Source: Massilia horti (lineage in GTDB: Bacteria; Pseudomonadota; Gammaproteobacteria; Burkholderiales; Burkholderiaceae_D). Taken from it: a stretch of DNA of 64,000 bases. The stretch spans positions 1 through 64,000 of the forward strand of contig NZ_SPUM01000109.1 in NCBI RefSeq assembly GCF_004614195.1, given 5' to 3'. The notes under the pieces are model-generated. The model worked only from the letters and a program-made list of their open reading frames with translations. It was not told where the DNA came from and ran no database searches. Of the stretch, positions 54,207 to 61,722 are shown in pieces. How positions within the stretch are numbered: position 1 is the first letter of the stretch; each line of letters begins with the position of its first letter. A program made the position numbers and the translations under genes.

Positions 54207-55988
54207 TCAGTGATTATGGCGCGGCATGTCGTGTCCGACGCCGCGGTACGGCAGCGCCAGTTCAAGGCAGGCGCCGGTGTGCAGCTGGCCCACCGTGGCG
54301 CGGTAGATCTCCTGCCACGGGGTCTGGCTGGCTGGCACCTGTGGCGGCGCCTCGCGCCGGCGCGCTTCCAACTCGTCGTCCGGGACCTGCACGTCGCAGC
54401 GGCCCGCGTTCAGGTCGACCCGCACGATGTCGCCGGTGCGCAGCAGCGCCAGGTTGCCGCCGGCCGCGCTTTCAGGCGAGGCATTCAGGATCGACGGGCT
54501 GTCCGAAGTGCCGGACTGGCGGCCGTCGCCAAGCGTCGGCAGTGCGGCGATGCCCTTGCGGATCAATTCGTCGGGCGGCTGCATGTTGACCACCTCGGCC
54601 GAGCCGGGCCAGCCGAGCGGGCCTGCGCCGCGGATCACCAGCATGGTGCGCTCGTCGATGCCAAGCGAAGGATCGTTGATGCGGTGGTGGTAGTCGTCCG
54701 AACCGTCGAACACCACCACCCGGCATTCGAAGCGATTCTCCGAACCCGGGGTCGACAAGTAGCGTGCACGGAAGGCTTCCGAAATTACGCTGGTCTTCAT
54801 GATCGCGAAGTCGAACAGGTTGCCCTTCAGTACCAGGAAGCCGGCGCGCTCCTTGAGCGGATCGGCAAACGGGCGGATCATCTCGCGGTCCGCGCTTGCG
54901 CGTCCTTCCAGGTTGCCCGCCATCGTGCGCCCGGTCACGGTTGGGCGCTGCGCGCGCAGCAGCCCTGCCTGCTCCAGCTCCCACATCACGGCCGGCACGC
55001 CGCCGGCGCGGTGGAAGCGCTCGCCCAGGTATTTACCGGCTGGCTGCATGTTCAGGAGCAGCGGCACGTCGTAGCCGTACTTCATCCAGTCCTCGGATGT
55101 AAGCTCGACGCCCGCGTGACGCGCCATGGCCATGATGTGCGGCTGGGCGTTGCTGGAGCCGCCGATCGCCGCATTGACCACGATCGCGTCCAGGAAGGCC
55201 TCGCGCGTGAGGATGCTTGATGGACGCAGGTCTTCGCGCGCCATTTCCACGATCCGGCGGCCAGTCTCGTAGGCCATCTGGCCGCGCTCGCGATACGGTG
55301 CCGGAATGGCCGAGCAGCCGGTCAGCGACATGCCCAGCGCCTCGGCGATCGCGTTCATGGTCGACGCGGTGCCCATCGTGTTGCAGTGGCCTGCCGAGGG
55401 CGCCGACGCCGTGGCGATCTGGATGAATTTTTCGTTGTCGATCTCGCCTGCTGCCAGGCGGCGGCGCGCCTTCCAGATCGCGGCGCCGGAGCCGACCAGT
55501 TCAGCTTCGAACCAGCCGTCGAGCATCGGACCGCCGGACAGCACGATCGCGGGCAGGTCGACGGTGGCTGCCGCCATCAGCTGCGACGGCGTGGTCTTGT
55601 CGCAGCCGGTGGTCAGCACCACCGCGTCGATCGGGTAGCCGTGCAAAATCTCGACCAGGCCCAGGTAGGCCAGATTGCGATCGAGCGCCGCGGTCGGGCG
55701 GCGGCAGTTCTCGAAAATCGGGTGCAGCGGGAACTCCATCGGAATGCCGCCGGCATCGCGGATGCCATCGCGCACGCGCTTGGCCAGCTCCAGGTGGATG
55801 CGGTTGCACGGCGAAATATCGCTGCCGCTCTGGGCGATGCCGATGATCGGCTTACCCGAACGCAGCTCCTCGGGCGTGATCCCGTAGTTCATGAAGCGCT
55901 CCAGGTACAGCGCCGTCATGTCGATGCGCTCCGGATTGTCGAACCAGTCCTGCGACCGGAAGCGCCGTTTGCCGTTGTTGTCTCTCAT
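54207..55988 (-). CDS. xylD: D-xylonate dehydratase (IlvD/Edd family)
   Basis: Dehydrates D-xylonate to 2-keto-3-deoxy-D-xylonate. The 593-residue protein has the iron-sulfur cluster cysteines of the IlvD/Edd family at Cys61 (SDISPCNRIH), Cys129 (TTGCDKTTP) and Cys202 (SAGHCNTMG). The function is chosen over IlvD proper because it lies between the xylose dehydrogenase and lactonase genes and the xylose importer. Four bases separate it from xylC. Confidence 0.92.
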   Translation of the reverse strand: MRDNNGKRRFRSQDWFDNPERIDMTALYLERFMNYGITPEELRSGKPIIGIAQSGSDISPCNRIHLELAKRVRDGIRDAGGIPMEFPLHPIFENCRRPTAALDRNLAYLGLVEILHGYPIDAVVLTTGCDKTTPSQLMAAATVDLPAIVLSGGPMLDGWFEAELVGSGAAIWKARRRLAAGEIDNEKFIQIATASAPSAGHCNTMGTASTMNAIAEALGMSLTGCSAIPAPYRERGQMAYETGRRIVEMAREDLRPSSILTREAFLDAIVVNAAIGGSSNAQPHIMAMARHAGVELTSEDWMKYGYDVPLLLNMQPAGKYLGERFHRAGGVPAVMWELEQAGLLRAQRPTVTGRTMAGNLEGRASADREMIRPFADPLKERAGFLVLKGNLFDFAIMKTSVISEAFRARYLSTPGSENRFECRVVVFDGSDDYHHRINDPSLGIDERTMLVIRGAGPLGWPGSAEVVNMQPPDELIRKGIAALPTLGDGRQSGTSDSPSILNASPESAAGGNLALLRTGDIVRVDLNAGRCDVQVPDDELEARRREAPPQVPASQTPWQEIYRATVGQLHTGACLELALPYRGVGHDMPRHNH

Positions 55989-55992
55989 GGTT

Positions 55993-56871
55993 TTACTCCT
56001 GCAGCCGCAGCGCGTGCTGCGGCAATCCCGGCGTATCAGACCGGAACGTGAACAGAGCGCCAGCCAGCGGCTGCGCTGCCAGCTCTTCCTGCGACAGCCC
56101 CTTGCGCGCGGTCGTCACAAAGACGGTGCGCAGGTCATTGCCGCCGAAGGCCAGCTTGGTGATATTCGAACACGGGAATGCGATTGTCCCGGTCTTGGTG
56201 CCTTGTGCATCGAAGCGGTCGATGCGCCAGCCGCCGAAGGTGCAGACCCACAGGTTGCCATCAACGTCCACCGCCATCCCGTCCGGGTAGCCGCCGCCTT
56301 CGATGGTCACGAACACGCGCTTGTTGGACAGGCCACCATCTGGCGCCATGTCGAACGCGTAAATGACCTTGTCCAGCGTGTCGGTGTGGTACAGCGTGCG
56401 GCCGTCCGGGCTGATCGCCGGGCCGTTGGTGATCACGTAGCCGGTGCCCATCGCGTGCGCAGCGCCCGCGCCATCGAAGCGGTACAGCACGCCCGAAGGC
56501 ATCGCCTCGGCGTTGTCCATTGAACCGAACCACAGGCGCCCCGCGGCATCCACGTGGCCGTCATTGAAGCGGTTGCCGGGCAGGTCGGACTCTACCTGGC
56601 GCAGCGGCACGAATTCGCCGCTCTCCTCGATAAAGCGATACAAACCGTCCTCGAGGCCGCAGACCAGGCCGCCGCCTTCGACCGGCACGATAAAGCTCAC
56701 CTGTGACGGCGCGCTCCAGCTGCGGCGCACGCTGCCGTCAGGCGAACAGCGGTGAATCTGCTTGCCCTTGATGTCGACGAAATAGACGCAGTCGCGGGAA
56801 GCGTGCCACAGCACGCCCTCTCCCAAGGTGGCCTGCACCTCCCACACGCAGCGGGGCGCGGTGCTGTTCAT
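55993..56871 (-). CDS. xylC: Xylono-1,4/1,5-lactonase (SMP-30/gluconolactonase family)
   Basis: Hydrolyses xylonolactone to xylonate. The 292-residue six-bladed propeller protein has the SMP-30 blocks LGEGVLWHASRDCVYFVDI, GNRFNDGHVDAAGRLWFGSM and YPDGMAVDVDGNLWVCTF, which contain the metal ligands (Glu, Asn, Asp). Its start overlaps the dehydrogenase stop by 4 bases. Confidence 0.92.
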   Translation of the reverse strand: MNSTAPRCVWEVQATLGEGVLWHASRDCVYFVDIKGKQIHRCSPDGSVRRSWSAPSQVSFIVPVEGGGLVCGLEDGLYRFIEESGEFVPLRQVESDLPGNRFNDGHVDAAGRLWFGSMDNAEAMPSGVLYRFDGAGAAHAMGTGYVITNGPAISPDGRTLYHTDTLDKVIYAFDMAPDGGLSNKRVFVTIEGGGYPDGMAVDVDGNLWVCTFGGWRIDRFDAQGTKTGTIAFPCSNITKLAFGGNDLRTVFVTTARKGLSQEELAAQPLAGALFTFRSDTPGLPQHALRLQE

Positions 56872-57659
56872 GCCCCGTACCAGCCGTTATCGACGAAATA
56901 CTCGCGGCCGGTGCAGTGGCGCGCGTTGTTCGAGGCCAGGAACAGCGCCAGTGCCGCCACGTCCTGCATCTCGACCCGCTTGGGCATGCACTGGCCGGCC
57001 AGGATGCGCGCCTCCTCTTCCGGGTTGTGCCACAACGCCTGCTGGCGTGGAGTGCGCACGGCGCCCGGCACCACGGTGTTGGCACGGATGCCGTAGCGGC
57101 CCAGGTCGCGCGCCATCCCGCGCGTCATGCCCTCGATGCCTGCCTTGGCCGTCATGTACAGGTCGAGCTGCGACGACGCCAGGTACCACGAGATCGAACC
57201 GAAGTTCAGGATCACACCATAGCCACGCTTTTTCATACCCGGGATCACCGCCTGCGAGCAGAAGAACTTGTGGCGCAGGTTGACCGCCATCCGGTTGTCC
57301 CAGTAGCTTGGTGTGACCTCTTCGATCTCGTGACGGTCGTCGTTGGCGGCATTGTTAAGCAGGATGTCGACGCCGCCCGCTTCCTGTTCGATCGCGGCGA
57401 AGCTCGCCTTGAGCGCGTCAAGGTCGGTCAAGTCGCATTTGATGAAGCGCGGGGCATGGCGCGCACGGCTCAGGGCCTGCGCGAGTTCGCGCGAGGCTTC
57501 CTCGGCGATGTCCAGAAAATAGACGCGAGCTCCCTGTCCGGCAAACGCGGTCACCAGTTCGGCGCCGATGCCGCTGCCGCCGCCGGTGATGACGACGCGC
57601 TTGCCGGCGAGGTCAGGATAGGTCGCATAGACCCAGGCTTGTTCTGTGTTGTCAGGCAT
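56868..57659 (-). CDS. xylB: D-xylose 1-dehydrogenase (short-chain dehydrogenase)
   Basis: First step of oxidative xylose breakdown: xylose to xylonolactone with NAD(P). The 263-residue SDR has cofactor motif TGGGSGIG (25-32), NNA (102-104), catalytic Ser155 or 157, Tyr168 and Lys172 (YMTAK). The symbol follows the Caulobacter xylXABCD naming, where xylB is the dehydrogenase, not the xylulokinase. Start ATG 57659 (MPDNTEQAW). Confidence 0.9.
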   Translation of the reverse strand: MPDNTEQAWVYATYPDLAGKRVVITGGGSGIGAELVTAFAGQGARVYFLDIAEEASRELAQALSRARHAPRFIKCDLTDLDALKASFAAIEQEAGGVDILLNNAANDDRHEIEEVTPSYWDNRMAVNLRHKFFCSQAVIPGMKKRGYGVILNFGSISWYLASSQLDLYMTAKAGIEGMTRGMARDLGRYGIRANTVVPGAVRTPRQQALWHNPEEEARILAGQCMPKRVEMQDVAALALFLASNNARHCTGREYFVDNGWYGA

Positions 57660-57687
57660 GAAGTGTCTTTCGAATGATTGCGCCGGC

Positions 57688-58878
57688 TCAGCCGGCGCGA
57701 CTGTCCGGCGGCGCGAGCAGGCCGCGTTGCGCCAGGTTGTGATACAGGGCGCGCACGCCGAAGGTCCAGGGCGCAATCTCGTCGCTGCGCTGGACGGTGT
57801 TGACCAGTGTGCCGAGCGATGGCGTCGAAATGCTGACGCGGTCGCCCGGATGATGGGTGAAGCCTGCACCGGCGGCGTCGCGGTCTTTGATCGGCGAGAA
57901 CATGGTGCCGAGGAAGAGCATGAAGCCGTCCGGGTATTGGTGATGGGGGCCGCAAGTCTGCGCGACCAGGTCGAGCGGATCGCGGCTGATCTCGCGCATG
58001 CGGCTGGCACCGGCCAGTTCGAAGCCATCGTCCACGCCGTCGATCCGCATGCGCACCTCGAGCTGGCGCAGCGTGTCCATCGAAAAGCCGCCGTCGAACA
58101 GGCGGATGAACGGGCCGATCGCGCACGAGCCGTTGTTGTCCTTGGCCTTGCCCAGCAGGAGAGCGCTGCGGCCCTCGATGTCGCGCAGGTTGACGTCGTT
58201 GCCAAGCGTCGCGCCGACCACCTGGCCCTGGCTGTTCACGGCCAGAACGATCTCCGGCTCCGGGTTGTTCCAGTGCGAAGCCGGGTGCAGGCCAACGGCC
58301 GCGCCGTGGCCCACCGCCGACATCGGCTGCGACTTGGTAAACACCTCGGCGTCCGGGCCGATGCCCACTTCCATGTACTGCGACCACAGGCCCTGCTCGA
58401 TCAGCTGGGCTTTCAGGCGCATCGCGCCATCCGAGCCGGGTCGAATGTCCGACAGGTTCGAGCCGATGCAGGCCTGGATCTGCTGGCGCAGCTCGGCGGC
58501 GCGCGCCGGAATACCCTTGGCCTGTTCCTCGATTACGCGCTCGAGCAAGCTGACCGCGAAGGTCACGCCGCAACCCTTGATCGCCTGCAGGTCGCACGGC
58601 GCCAAGAGGCGCAGGCCGTTCGGCCCAGCCTCGCCGCGCAGGGCAGCCTCGACCAGCTCCTGGGCCGAGCCGAGGTCTTCGCCGTCGGCGTCGCGCACCA
58701 GGCTTGTCAGATCGTGGCGTTCGAACAGGTCGGACACCGTCGCCGCATGAAGCGTGATGTCGACCAAGCGACCGCCGCGCACCGCGACCACGGTCGGACC
58801 CACACCAATGCGCCAGACGCGGCCGACCAGCAGCGCGTGCTCCAGGTCCTCGGGCAGCAAGGTGGCTTGATTAGTCAT
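57688..58878 (-). CDS. xylX: 2-keto-3-deoxy-D-xylonate dehydratase (FAH family)
   Basis: Weimberg pathway step converting 2-keto-3-deoxyxylonate to alpha-ketoglutarate semialdehyde. The 396-residue protein has a fumarylacetoacetate-hydrolase fold with the metal-binding ExE (Glu207, Glu209 in NNPEPEIVLAV) and GNDVNLRDIEG (Asp228). Its length and operon position match Caulobacter XylX rather than an aldolase, so the Weimberg route is preferred over the Dahms route. The final dehydrogenase (xylA) is not in the window. Confidence 0.88.
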   Translation of the reverse strand: MTNQATLLPEDLEHALLVGRVWRIGVGPTVVAVRGGRLVDITLHAATVSDLFERHDLTSLVRDADGEDLGSAQELVEAALRGEAGPNGLRLLAPCDLQAIKGCGVTFAVSLLERVIEEQAKGIPARAAELRQQIQACIGSNLSDIRPGSDGAMRLKAQLIEQGLWSQYMEVGIGPDAEVFTKSQPMSAVGHGAAVGLHPASHWNNPEPEIVLAVNSQGQVVGATLGNDVNLRDIEGRSALLLGKAKDNNGSCAIGPFIRLFDGGFSMDTLRQLEVRMRIDGVDDGFELAGASRMREISRDPLDLVAQTCGPHHQYPDGFMLFLGTMFSPIKDRDAAGAGFTHHPGDRVSISTPSLGTLVNTVQRSDEIAPWTFGVRALYHNLAQRGLLAPPDSRAG

Positions 58879-59135
58879 GATTCCTCTCGTTTGTTATGTC
58901 CGAGTTCTGAAGATCGGACTTGGTCAGCCACACGCACTGCATCTGCGCGATCTTTTCCTCGAGCGTCATGCGCGCGAGCAGGTCTTCGATGCGCGCGTTG
59001 ACCGGTGCGCTGGCCAGCTTATAGACGGGCACGGCGCCATTATTGGCTTTGTTAGCTGCGACGGCTGCGGGAACGGCGGCGATGCCCGCCATGCCCGCCA
59101 ACGGATGCGAGGAACTGTCTGCGTTTGATACCCAT
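58871..59135 (-). pseudogene. Remnant of a GH3 glycosidase (beta-xylosidase/beta-glucosidase type)
   Basis: A start at 59135 with good GGAG encodes a Tat signal (MGIKRRQFLASVGG). A frameshift near 59095-59103 then moves to the frame reading GMAGIAAVPAAVAANKANN...LLARMTLEEKIAQMQCVW, the conserved N-terminus of GH3 enzymes. After about 20 more residues the sequence runs into the ribosome site of xylX, so more than 90% of the enzyme is missing. Two independent lesions (frameshift and truncation) show a dead gene. Confidence 0.82.
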
Positions 59136-59201
59136 GACTGTTGTCTCCACTCTTGTTGTTGTTTGTCTGCCGTTCGCATGCAAACATTCCATTAACAGAA
59201 A

Positions 59202-59215
59202 TGTTATCGCAACCA
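59202..59215. promoter_or_regulatory. LacI-type operator candidate O1 (xyl operon / GH3 remnant)
   Basis: TGTTATCGCAACCA (reverse complement TGGTTGCGATAACA) is a near-palindrome of the same form as O2-O4. It lies 67 bases upstream of the GH3 remnant start and upstream of the xylX operon. Confidence 0.65.
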
Positions 59216-59301
59216 TTCAAGTCTATGCGGGCATCTTCGACCTTGTCAATTGATATTCGATCTTCTGCTGAAGAAGCTCGAGTGGGGAGCGGGCGGCAGG
59301 T

Positions 59302-59419
59302 CGTAGGGTGAGCGTGTTTCCCGCCCACGCGTTCAAACAGAGGGGGGATCAACCGAACGCACAACCACTGTGCCAGCGTTTGCTGGACGCGTGGGCGGCA
59401 CAGCCGCCCACCCTACGGG
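59302..59419. repeat. REP inverted pair (family B)
   Basis: The left unit CGTAGGGTGAGCGTGTTTCC... ends in CCCACGCGTTCAAAC (59338); the right unit is GACGCGTGGGCGGCACAGCC...CACCCTACGG (to 59419). The spacer includes tgccagcgtttgctgg, itself a short palindrome. Confidence 0.82.
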
Positions 59420-59471
59420 ATGCGTTATGGGACGTCGGCGTTGTTATTGGGCCGTTCACGGGAATCAGCGG

Positions 59472-59577
59472 CGTAGGGTGCGCACCTGTGCGCACGCGGT
59501 CACGGCATGCCGACTTGCGGCTGCTGCTTCGTTACGCCGCGTTCGCGAACCGCGTGGGCACAGGTGCCCACCCTACG
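59472..59577. repeat. REP inverted pair (family A, spacer type II) with compensatory changes
   Basis: The left arm has the usual GTGCGCAC-CT-GTGCGCAC core. In the right arm both halves have changed to GTGGGCAC-AG-GTGCCCAC, which keeps full pairing. The spacer (cacggcatgccgacttgcggctgctgcttc...) is type II. The pair lies 23 bases from the LacI gene stop. Confidence 0.9.
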
Positions 59578-59600
59578 CCTCCGGCAACTGGCCGTGGTAA

Positions 59601-60719
59601 TCAGCTCACGTAACGCTGCCTGTTCGGCGCGAGCGGCAGCCCTGACGGCGGACGGGTCCGCGGCGCCGCATCCGACTGCCGTCGCACCAACTCGAAGTCC
59701 ATCGTCACCTGCTCCGGCGCCGCCGGCCCGCCTTCGCGCAGCGCGCGCACGCGCCGCACCACCGCCTGCACCGCTTCGCGCGCCATTTCGGCGATCGGCT
59801 GGCGCACCGTGGTCAGCTCGGGCCAGATCGTGGTCGCCAGCGCCGTGTCGTCGAAACCGGTGACCGTCAGGTCGCCCGGCACATCCAGGCCCAGGCGGTG
59901 CGCCACCGCCACCGCGGCCGCGGCCATGTCGTCGTTGCTGGCAAAGATCGCGGTCGGGCGGTCGGCCAGCGCAAGCAGGTGCTCGGCGGCGTCCAGCCCC
60001 GAACGGTAGGTGAACATGCCCTGCACCACCAGTTCTTCCGACGCGTCGGCGCCGGTTTCCGCGATCGCTGCGCGATAGCCGGCCAGGCGCCGCGCGCTGG
60101 CGGTCTGGTTCGGGTGGCCGACCACGAAGCCGATGCGCTGGTGGCCGAGCGCTATCAGGTGGCGCGCCATGCGGTAAGCCGCCTGGTAGTCGTCGATGCT
60201 GACCGAGCCCACGCGCTGGTCGGGCAGGCCGCAGGCGACCACCACGGCCGGGATGTCGGCCGCCGCGATGCAGTCGATCACAGCCTCGCTGTCGCACAGC
60301 GGCGGCGGCAGGATGATGCCGTCCAGTCCATTCTCGATCAGGCGCCGGGTCTGCTCTTCCTCTTTTTCGCCGGCCTCGCACTTTTCCACGAACAGCTGGA
60401 CGTTGTTCAGGCCCGACTGGCCCAGCAGGCCAACCAGGAATTCGCTCAGGTAGGCCGCACTCGGATTACTGTACAAGAAACCGATGCGGATCGGCTTGGA
60501 ACCGGCCAGGTTGCGCGCCTCCTGGTTGGGCGTGTAGTTCAGGGCGGCGATCGCCTCGGCCACCTTTTGCCGGGTACTTTCGCGCACCAGCCCCTTGCCG
60601 TTCATCACGCGCGAGACGGTCATCGCCGACACGCCCGCCAGCTTGGCAACATCGGCCATGGTTGGCTGGCCGCGGCGCTCGCCGTCGTCCCCGCCTGCAT
60701 CCGTTTTGGTTTTACTCAT
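59601..60719 (-). CDS. LacI-family transcriptional regulator
   Basis: A 372-residue regulator: N-terminal helix-turn-helix MADVAKLAGVSAMTVSRVM (about residues 21-39) with the hinge helix NQEARNLAGS, then a periplasmic-binding-protein-like effector domain (IRIGFLYSNPSAAYLSEFLVG). Start ATG 60719 is chosen over an upstream TTG (60737). Its place between xylose genes, xylan-gene remnants and gudD, and an operator-like site upstream (O3), suggest control of xylose/xylan use with autoregulation. The effector is unknown. Confidence 0.9.
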   Translation of the reverse strand: MSKTKTDAGGDDGERRGQPTMADVAKLAGVSAMTVSRVMNGKGLVRESTRQKVAEAIAALNYTPNQEARNLAGSKPIRIGFLYSNPSAAYLSEFLVGLLGQSGLNNVQLFVEKCEAGEKEEEQTRRLIENGLDGIILPPPLCDSEAVIDCIAAADIPAVVVACGLPDQRVGSVSIDDYQAAYRMARHLIALGHQRIGFVVGHPNQTASARRLAGYRAAIAETGADASEELVVQGMFTYRSGLDAAEHLLALADRPTAIFASNDDMAAAAVAVAHRLGLDVPGDLTVTGFDDTALATTIWPELTTVRQPIAEMAREAVQAVVRRVRALREGGPAAPEQVTMDFELVRRQSDAAPRTRPPSGLPLAPNRQRYVS

Positions 60720-60742
60720 TTCCGCGGCATCCTGCAACCTGT

Positions 60743-60756
60743 TGTTTGCGCTATCT
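60743..60756. promoter_or_regulatory. LacI-type operator candidate O3 (regulator promoter)
   Basis: TGTTTGCGCTATCT, 24 bases upstream of the LacI gene start. It matches O2 (TGGTTGCGCTATCA in reverse complement) at 12 of 14 positions. Autoregulation is inferred. Confidence 0.6.
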
Positions 60757-60831
60757 TAACATAGCTAACAGTTCACCTTCGACTACCGTTTATAGCCGGA
60801 GAAATATAAGAAAGCATATCCTCAATTTAAA

Positions 60832-60845
60832 GGTTTGCGCAAACA
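60832..60845. promoter_or_regulatory. LacI-type operator candidate O4 (GH67 remnant)
   Basis: GGTTTGCGCAAACA is almost a perfect palindrome with TGCGCA at its centre, 35 bases before the GTG start of the GH67 remnant. Confidence 0.6.
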
Positions 60846-60880
60846 TTCCCGAGCAGACCAAGAATAACCAGGCGACCCAA

Positions 60881-61203
60881 GTGCACCGATCATTCGCGCG
60901 GCTTCTCGCCGCTTTCCTGCCAGGCATTTTGCTGACCACCGCCGCCCAGGCCTTCGATGAGGACGGCTACGACCTGTGGCTGCGTTAGCGCCCCCTCCCC
61001 GCACTACCTGGTGGAGCGCACTCGCTTGTCGAACGCCGACGTGACCGTCATCGCGGCCAACAGCGACATCGGCCTGCTGTACGGGAGCTTCGCCTACCTG
61101 CGCCACTTGCAGGTCAATGGCGGCGCCGGGGCCGGCACGCTGGCGCTGAAATCAAAGCCGCAACTGCCGCTGCGGGTACTGAACCACTGGGACAACCTGG
61201 ACC
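60881..61203 (+). pseudogene. Remnant of a GH67 alpha-glucuronidase
   Basis: A GTG start (60881) gives a signal peptide (VHRSFARLLAAFLPGILLTT) and EDGYDLWLR, a GH67 N-terminal block. The next codon is TAG at 60986-60988 where family members usually have Tyr (one-base change). About 100 residues are then missing, and in another frame LLYGSFAYLRHLQ and LPLRVLNHWDNLD follow, also GH67 blocks. The sequence then stops matching at about 61203, where the convergent SGNH remnant begins. GH67 enzymes remove methylglucuronic acid from xylo-oligomers. Confidence 0.82.
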
Positions 61204-61207
61204 CCGC

Positions 61208-61593
61208 CTGCCGGAATTGTTACGGTAGCGCTGCCATCGAAGCGCAGCGCCCGCATGCTGGACAGGTCGACGTCGGCGCGGCCGGGGGGCGGCCGCCAGC
61301 GCCAGGCTGGCCGCATCGATCACCAGCGGCTCGGTGCCGAAGGCATTGCTGATCCGCACGCGCACCGACCGCCCGCCGAGCGAAACGCGCACGATCTGGC
61401 GCAAGGTGGCGTCAACCCAATGTGCGGCGGGAAGCTCGTTCTGCTTGTCCGGCACCAGCTGCGCCGTGCCCCAGGACGCGACCTAGTGGCCGTTCCCGGC
61501 GCCAGTCGCGCAAGTGTCGACGTTGCCGGTGGCAGCGCAGGCGCTAAGCAGGATGCCGAGCAAGCCGGCAGCCATAATAGATTGACTCGACAT
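61208..61593 (-). pseudogene. Remnant of an SGNH/GDSL esterase lipoprotein
   Basis: The start at 61593 with AAGGAA encodes a lipoprotein signal (GLLGILLSACAATG) and continues to GAGNGH, then TAG (61485-61483) where a Trp is expected in WVASWGTAQLV. In the same frame AAHWVDATLRQIVRVSLGG and VRISNAFGTEPLVIDAASL follow, an SGNH N-terminal region. A second lesion at the G-run 61284-61289 shifts frame before VDLSSMRALRFDGSATVTIP. The remaining catalytic part is deleted. Such enzymes include acetylxylan esterases. Confidence 0.8.
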
Positions 61594-61617
61594 CGGAATT
61601 CCTTCACACTGGTTAAA

Positions 61618-61631
61618 TGATAGCGCAACCA
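61618..61631. promoter_or_regulatory. LacI-type operator candidate O2 (SGNH remnant / gudD gap)
   Basis: TGATAGCGCAACCA (reverse complement TGGTTGCGCTATCA), 25 bases upstream of the SGNH remnant start and 92 bases before gudD. It may serve either direction. Confidence 0.6.
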
Positions 61632-61722
61632 TTATAGGTAGAAAAAATGCTAACAGCAACGCCATCTATGCGATCGCCAGCGTTGTCTGATTAACACTTT
61701 TTCACCCTGGGAGAACCGTTCG

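Noticed and set aside
56868-58205. A long upstream extension of the xylose dehydrogenase frame
   Set aside because: The extension to 58205 overlaps xylX in another frame, while the SDR family N-terminus fits the ATG at 57659.
7697-59577. REP pairs as insertion-sequence ends or CRISPR-like repeats
   Set aside because: The units are dispersed singly or in inverted pairs with no transposase between them and no unique spacers of fixed length.
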